Assembly (NCBI GenBank): GCA_037039925.1
Contig: JAXRKP010001510.1
Coordinates: 15,001-79,000, forward strand
DNA length: 64,000 bases
Direction: 5' to 3'
From: Doris montereyensis
Lineage: Eukaryota; Mollusca; Gastropoda; Nudibranchia; Dorididae
A model generated the notes under the pieces. It had not been told where the DNA came from and did no database searches. It was given only the letters and a program-made list of their open reading frames with translations. A program made the position numbers and the translations under genes. Below, piece by piece: positions 59,599 through 64,000 of the stretch (its first letter is position 1; each line of letters opens with the position of its first letter).

Positions 59599-59707
59599 TT
59601 GTGTCGAAGAATGCCTATCTTACAATGGTGGACTGATAAAACAAAAACCTTGTTCAGTGCTTGTGTTGCACGATGGAGCTATCAGAGGAGGAATGTGAAA
59701 GTAAAAG
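59599..59707 (+). CDS. Array unit 31
   Basis: Acceptor ttttcattag, donor aaag|gtaggt, 109 bp, phase 0 to 1. Opens LCRRMPILQWWTDKTKTLFS, then A-C-V-A-R-W-S-Y-Q-R-R. Tryptophan-rich. Confidence 0.84.
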
Positions 59708-59866
59708 GTAGGTCAAGCTCAGAATAAGCTTGCTACCTTACCATGAGTCACAAAGGGCTTCAGGATATGAGAGATTTAATTTTCACAATTCTTGTTGTGT
59801 GGCTGCAAGATTGAATCAAATCTTAGAATCCTCTGCTGTATTTCTTTTGCCTTTCATCACCTTCAG

Positions 59867-59972
59867 CTGTTGAGGAGAGTGCCAATTATGGGCTTTGACA
59901 TCCGTCGAGCTTCAGCTTTGTTCAGGTACAATACAACATCTCGAAGGCATGAAGAACGTAAGAGACAAGAAG
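59867..59972 (+). CDS. Array unit 32
   Basis: Acceptor tcaccttcag, donor gaag|gtaaat, 106 bp, phase 0 to 1. Opens LLRRVPIMGFDIRRASALFR, then Y-N-T-T-S-R-R-H-E-E-R-K-R. Confidence 0.84.
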
Positions 59973-60105
59973 GTAAATGACTCAATTCCTTCACTGTGTT
60001 AATCAAGTCTGAAAAAATCAAAAGGTGGCTCTGTTTTTGCTAGATCTAGTTTAGATTGTCATTTTTAATACGTCCACTTTCATTGAGCTAACTTTTTTTC
60101 TACAG

Positions 60106-60223
60106 TTACTTCGACGTGTGCCGATATTGTCCCTATCTTGTGAAAGAACCATTCATATTTTTTGTGCTCGTGTTGCCAAATGGAGATTTCGCTCAAGGGC
60201 TGCCTCAATGGCTCACATTGGAA
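60106..60223 (+). CDS. Array unit 33
   Basis: Acceptor tttctacag, donor ggaa|gtatga, 118 bp, phase 0 to 1. Opens LLRRVPILSLSCERTIHIFC, then A-R-V-A-K-W-R-F-R-S-R. It shares E/Q-R-T-I-H-x-F-C-A-R-V-A-x-W-x-F-R-S and the same donor with unit 34, a clear recent duplicate. Confidence 0.84.
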
Positions 60224-60501
60224 GTATGATTGTCTTTGTGGTTCTACATTGTATGTACACCTTCTTTTTCTTTGTAAAAGTAGTCCGGTCTTTCTCTTTT
60301 CTGAGCTCACATTCTAACTCATTTTTAAAACCTATACTATGTCCCCACCCTAGAGACTTGGATTTTAAGTTTTTTAACAGGCATTTCCTCCAGGTAAGCT
60401 CGGAAAGTCTTAAATCTGGGGGTCATTGCCCTAAACTTGTCACGTCTGACTTTTATAATTGTCACATTCTTTTTAGGTTCTTCCTTTCTGATTGTTCACA
60501 G

Positions 60502-60625
60502 TTGTTTCATCGCCTGCCTTTCTTGCATTGTTACCATCAACGTACCATCCATGTCTTCTGTGCTCGAGTGGCTTTATGGAAATTTCGTTCCAAGTCTGGC
60601 TGTAGCACAAAAGCAGCAGTAGGAA
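60502..60625 (+). CDS. Array unit 34
   Basis: Acceptor gttcacag, donor ggaa|gtatga, 124 bp, phase 0 to 1. Opens LFHRLPFLHCYHQRTIHVFC, then A-R-V-A-L-W-K-F-R-S-K. Sister of unit 33, with a longer tail (GCSTKAAVG). Confidence 0.84.
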
Positions 60626-60764
60626 GTATGACCAGGCTGATAACTGATGTTTTGATAGTGTACTTGATGCTTCATTCTAGCTTTTCTTTCAAATTTCCTT
60701 TGACAAACTTTAATTGAAACAACAAACATAAACCCTCCACCCCTCAACAACTTAAAAAACACAG

Positions 60765-60873
60765 CTCTTTTTAAGGTTGCCCCTATTGACTTGTGACAGA
60801 AAGACTGTCGCAGAGATGTTCTGTGCACGTTCATCCGAAATCCACTACCGCATGCGCAAAAAAAAGGGAAGAG
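60765..60873 (+). CDS. Array unit 35
   Basis: Acceptor aaaaacacag (purine-rich, weak tract), donor agag|gtaacc, 109 bp, phase 0 to 1. Opens LFLRLPLLTCDRKTVAEMFC, then A-R-S-S-E-I-H-Y-R-M-R-K-K-K. Confidence 0.8.
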
Positions 60874-60979
60874 GTAACCATGATTAATCGTATCAACTGA
60901 GCTCATCATGTTACAGGGCTTTTATTTTATAATTTACAAAAATATTGTCATTACGTTATTTTATTTCAATATATCACAG

Positions 60980-61086
60980 CTTTTTGACGCGTCTCCCTCT
61001 CCTTCGATATTGCGTGCCCTATGTTGTAGATGTGTTCAGAGCTCGAGTTAGTTGGAGAAATTCATACCAAAGACGTAGAAAAGAAG
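60980..61086 (+). pseudogene. Array unit 36 (extra T in a T-run)
   Basis: Acceptor atatcacag, donor gaag|gtgggt, 107 bp. With five Ts instead of four after the first C, phase 0 is lost and stops. The neighbouring frame reads L-T-R-L-P-L-L-R-Y-C-V-P-Y-V-V, then D-V-F-R-A-R-V-S-W-R-N-S-Y-Q-R-R-R. A homopolymer error is a strong alternative to real decay. Confidence 0.65.
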
Positions 61087-61229
61087 GTGGGTTACCCTTG
61101 TCATTCTATCTATGCTCGTCCTTCGCCACCGCCACACCCTTATTTCTGTCCCTTTGTTCTTTTTGTGTCAGTTATATGTTTTGCCTCAAATGTTTGTGGA
61201 CAGCTGGCGGGGGGTTTTTGCAGGTTATA

Positions 61230-61330
61230 CTTCTTTCCTTTCTTTCACATATCTTGTCTTGCTAATTCCTCTTAATTCACCCTGAGGTAACTGCATATGG
61301 TGGTAGGGGAAATTTGATGAAACGAAGTCT
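61230..61330 (+). repeat. Short interspersed repeat, TTAATTCACCCTGAG family
   Basis: tttctttcacatatcttgtc, ttaattcaccctgaggtaac, tgcatatggtggtaggggaa: a copy between array units 36 and 37. Confidence 0.65.
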
Positions 61331-61543
61331 CAAATGTGCATCCCTCTGTGTTTGTTCCTCTTCTCTGGTGTACCTTTGTTTTGTCAGTGTTTTTTCCTCT
61401 TTCAGCATTACTGTGCCTCTGATTGTATTTTTAGTGCTGAGCATTTAATTTAAAACGCCTGTCTCAGTCACCACAGTGCAGATCAAAACGGTTTCTTGTC
61501 TTTATTGGCTGAACTGTTGCCACGAGTGTCATACTTCTTGCAG

Positions 61544-61655
61544 CTGCTGTCTCGCCTGCCAATTTTACGTCTTGATATCCCTCGTGTAAGTTATTATTGT
61601 GTAAAAACTGCCCATGACAGGAAAGCGAACGAAGTACGCAGGACCAGACATAAAG
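61544..61655 (+). CDS. Array unit 37
   Basis: Acceptor cttcttgcag, donor aaag|gtaggc, 112 bp, phase 0 to 1. Opens LLSRLPILRLDIPRVSYYCV, then K-T-A-H-D-R-K-A-N-E-V-R-R. Shares V-K-T-A-x-D-R-K with unit 40. Confidence 0.85.
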
Positions 61656-61725
61656 GTAGGCTGTCACTAGTCTAGCTGAGGTTTTTGAAAGGCTTTTTGT
61701 GTTGTTTTTCCCCTCCTGCACACAG

Positions 61726-61834
61726 CTAATACAGCGCATACCCTTACTTCAATTCAACATTACCAAGTGCAGCCACATATTTAGGGCCAGGGTAGCAGAG
61801 AGGATTCATTACTATAAGCATCGGACTAAACCAG
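61726..61834 (+). CDS. Array unit 38
   Basis: Acceptor tgcacacag, donor ccag|gtacct, 109 bp, phase 0 to 1. Opens LIQRIPLLQFNITKCSHIFR, then A-R-V-A-E-R-I-H-Y-Y-K-H-R. Confidence 0.84.
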
Positions 61835-62088
61835 GTACCTGTATGTGTAGTATCACTGTTGCAGTTTTTGTTTTCAAAACTGAGGACGCTATTACTAAAC
61901 AGTCATCTTGCTTTGTCTCTTCCCACTAAGATGAAGGCGTTTATCGGGTCTCTGTCTGGTATAAACATTCATAAACATTTGGCTCTTTTCGTATTTGTGC
62001 ACATTCTAGCGCCAAGTTAGGGGTGTCCCAGTGTCTTTTTTGTTTTACAAATTTTGATGCTTCTTGTTTTGTTTTTGTATGATGACAG

Positions 62089-62202
62089 TTAGTTAGTCGA
62101 CAACCTCTACTGAAATTCGACTTTATCCACCTATGTGAATGTTTGGCAAAAAAATGCCAAAGATAGAAAGAATGCTCGGGAAATTCCGGCGGTGGGAAGG
62201 GG
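62089..62202 (+). pseudogene. Array unit 39 (homopolymer frameshifts)
   Basis: Acceptor gatgacag, donor agggg|gtaagt, 114 bp. Opens LVSRQPLLKFDFIHLCECLA, then a run of seven As (six expected) shifts the frame. The continuation is K-N-A-K-D-R-K-N-A-R-E, like units 37 and 40. The final G-run also appears one base long. Phase 0 meets a stop. Confidence 0.6.
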
Positions 62203-62313
62203 GTAAGTCAGAATGTTCTTCAATGTTTTAGATGTCTAAATGCTTCAAGAACCCAGCTCACTGTTTATACACACTTCCTTATAATGGCGACCTTTGTTAC
62301 CTTCACTGGACAG

Positions 62314-62410
62314 CTTGTGTCACGCCTTCCGCTATTAAAGCATCATATTGACACTGCTGGCCATTATCTGGTTAAAACTGCTCAAGATAGAAAGAGTAGG
62401 AAAGACTTAG
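62314..62410 (+). CDS. Array unit 40
   Basis: Acceptor cactggacag. The donor ttag|gtgcag gives 97 bp and phase 1; a stronger gagag|gtgaga 10 bp on would give phase 2. Opens LVSRLPLLKHHIDTAGHYLV, then K-T-A-Q-D-R-K-S-R-K-D-L. R14 is replaced. Donor choice is uncertain. Confidence 0.7.
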
Positions 62411-62901
62411 GTGCAGAGAGGTGAGATTTGTTTTTTCTTTCTCCTCCAGTTTTAGGCTTATTGAAAAGTATCAAATTTTTGTTTATGTGAGAATGAGGGT
62501 TTCCTTCCTGTTTTCTCATTTCTACTTTTAAAAAAAATATATATATTGTTAAGAGTGGTGGAGAAAGGCAACGTTCCATTTACTTTGAAGTAGTGCACCT
62601 CTATTCACTCCTTTTCTTCCCTTTCTCAGATGCACGGGTTAAATCTTGTTGAGTTTCTCTGCCTCTGCTGCTTGGCATATTTTGCTTTAGAAGGGAACTC
62701 TAGTTGGTTGTTCGTTTGTGTTTTGGGGATCTTTGTCTTGTTTTTCTTTCGGGGTGGGGTAAGGCTTTGATTTAGTGAAGATGGGTGTTTCCAGATTTTT
62801 TGTTCTGTCTTGGACTGACATTAATCAAAGCATGTCACCATGACTTCATCTGGCTCTATTCTTGTATCTTTGCTGAGCATTACATTTACTTCATCATACA
62901 G

Positions 62902-63022
62902 CTGTTGCGCAGACATCCAATTCTTTCAAATGACTTGGTTCGTACTAGCTTGATTTTTACGGAGCGGAGTCTTCGAAGGTTGTCTTATGAAAGGACAAAA
63001 ACTAAGGATTACAATTCTCGAG
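62902..63022 (+). CDS. Array unit 41
   Basis: Acceptor catcatacag, donor cgag|gtacgt, 121 bp, phase 0 to 1. Opens LLRRHPILSNDLVRTSLIFT, then E-R-S-L-R-R-L-S-Y-E-R-T-K. H at position 5, as in unit 7. Confidence 0.84.
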
Positions 63023-63251
63023 GTACGTGCTTGCCGTCTTGTTAAGAGGTATCTGCACAGTTGTTCCAGAGGGGGTTTGACCACGGTCAGCAGCAATGCT
63101 CACAACAACAAAGGTCTTAAAGAGGCAATGTTTTTATAAATGCAATGTGAACTGAAGAAGAAAACACCATGGCAGCAGGCCTTTGTCAACGAGAGTTGTC
63201 GCTCAATTTTGTTTGATAGGTGGAGATTTTATTCAAATTCTTTCATGTCAG

Positions 63252-63363
63252 TTGTTACGCAGGATTCCACTTCTCGGGACCAGCCTGGCTAAAACTTCAT
63301 ACGTCTTCTCGATCAATACCATGTCTCGTTTGGCAATGCAGCGCCGCAAGAAGCAGGAGCCAG
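63252..63363 (+). CDS. Array unit 42 (last in window)
   Basis: Acceptor catgtcag, donor ccag|gtgtga, 112 bp, phase 0 to 1. Opens LLRRIPLLGTSLAKTSYVFS, then I-N-T-M-S-R-L-A-M-Q-R-R-K-K. It returns to the N-x-M/S type of the left half. No later unit appears in the remaining 640 bp, so this may be the true end of the array. Confidence 0.84.
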
Positions 63364-63514
63364 GTGTGATCACTAGAGCAGCAGGGTTTTCAGTTTGGGA
63401 CGGCAATCTTTGTCTGATGGCAATCACGTTAAGTTTCCCTGCAGAAGAGGGAGAGCTTCTGTGTCCTCTGTCTGTTTTTAGGTTGATCAATGGTATTCCC
63501 TTTGTTTGCCTCAT

Positions 63515-63665
63515 TATTGTGGGTGGTCAGTGGGTGCTGCTTGTTGGTCCTAGGCCTACTTCTTTTCTTTCACTCTTTCACTTATCTTTCATCTTGCTGT
63601 TTCATTTTAATTCACCCTGAGATCAATGCATATGGTGGACAGGGGAACATTGCAAAGAAAGCCTC
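63515..63665 (+). repeat. Short interspersed repeat, TTAATTCACCCTGAG family
   Basis: gggtgctgcttgttggtcct, pyrimidine tract, ttaattcaccctgagatcaa, tgcatatggtggacagggga. A near-complete copy just after the last array unit. Confidence 0.7.
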
Positions 63666-63669
63666 ATTA

Positions 63670-64000
63670 TTTTTTCATGGCCAAATTTATTATGACGCTG
63701 GATGGATGTAATTGTGTCATATAGTCACGTATTGAAGTATGTCCTAGTTCTAATTTGAATCGTGCTTCAATGGCAAGTATAATATTATTATGTTCATATC
63801 CAATAATCAATTGTTTACTTAAGTAAAGTTTTTGGCATGAATTAATAAGGAAGTATTGAAATGTATTTGTGCCAATACGTTAAACAATTATTTTTTTTAT
63901 AAGAGTAGCTACATTTCTGTTTTGGTTTTATACACAAGACATCAAAGAGCCAGTGATCCCAGCATGTAACAGTTTCTCTCTGAAATTAACTTTTCTATTG
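63670..64000 (+). other. Downstream sequence, no recognised exon
   Basis: AT-rich. No acceptor followed by a convincing phase-1 coding segment was found, so the constitutive exon expected after the array is presumably beyond the window. Confidence 0.5.

Noticed and set aside
47194..63363. Array as a satellite or transposon cluster rather than exons
   Set aside because: Conservation is confined to the coding part and splice sites, introns between units are mostly unrelated and of variable length, and amino-acid motifs are conserved more than bases.

Overview
The window is eukaryotic nuclear DNA from an invertebrate animal. It is AT-rich, intron-rich and repeat-dense, with CT, GA, TA and TAG microsatellites, fragments of CR1/jockey-like and RTE-like LINEs, tRNA-headed SINEs, pogo/Tigger-like TIR elements, a piggyBac relic and a BED-finger transposon relic. 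Frequent TAGATCTA-type and ACATGTA-type words suggest a mollusc, perhaps a heterobranch gastropod. That taxonomic call is inference only.

Region 1-23.7 kb is mostly non-coding. The one well supported protein exon here is a first coding exon of a type-B carboxylesterase/cholinesterase-like gene on the minus strand (622-844), whose remaining exons would lie left of the window. The rest holds a 0.9 kb CT/TA microsatellite, SINEs, LINE relics (about 4.2-4.9, 7.6-8.2, 17.9-18.5 and 19.7-21.3 kb), an inverted-repeat element around a BED-type zinc finger (12.2-14.7 kb) and a broken piggyBac transposase (21.9-23.2 kb).

Region 23.7-63.4 kb is one long plus-strand gene of a family I do not recognise. 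Its constitutive exons join in consistent phase. Exon A (23739-24529, start ATG 23774) ends in phase 1, exon B (25367-25489) runs 1 to 1, exon C (39437-39510) runs 1 to 0, and exon D (39852-39932) runs 0 to 0. Introns B-C (14 kb) and D-array (7.3 kb) are filled with transposons, including a pogo-like element interrupted by an RTE-like LINE (35339-38988) and a 49-bp minisatellite (42215-42692).

The striking feature is what follows exon D. From 47194 to 63363 there are 42 tandem exon-like units of about 97-136 bp, spaced about 385 bp apart. Each has a pyrimidine tract plus AG acceptor and nearly every one a GTRAGT-like donor. Each encodes one variant of the same 32-45 residue basic module: L-[FLI]-x-R-[LMI]-P-[IL]-L-x-x-D-x-x-R, then an aromatic pair, then an Arg/Lys-rich tail. 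Of the 42, 35 are open, start in phase 0 (matching exon D) and end in phase 1. Their lengths are therefore 1 modulo 3, and joining two of them would break the frame. This is the architecture of a Dscam-like mutually exclusive exon cluster, here diversifying a small basic, probably helical segment. Six further units carry single-base indels, one ends in phase 0, and at least seven decayed relics lie between units, so the array shows birth-and-death turnover. The downstream constitutive exon, expected to start in phase 1, is not seen and should lie beyond the right edge.
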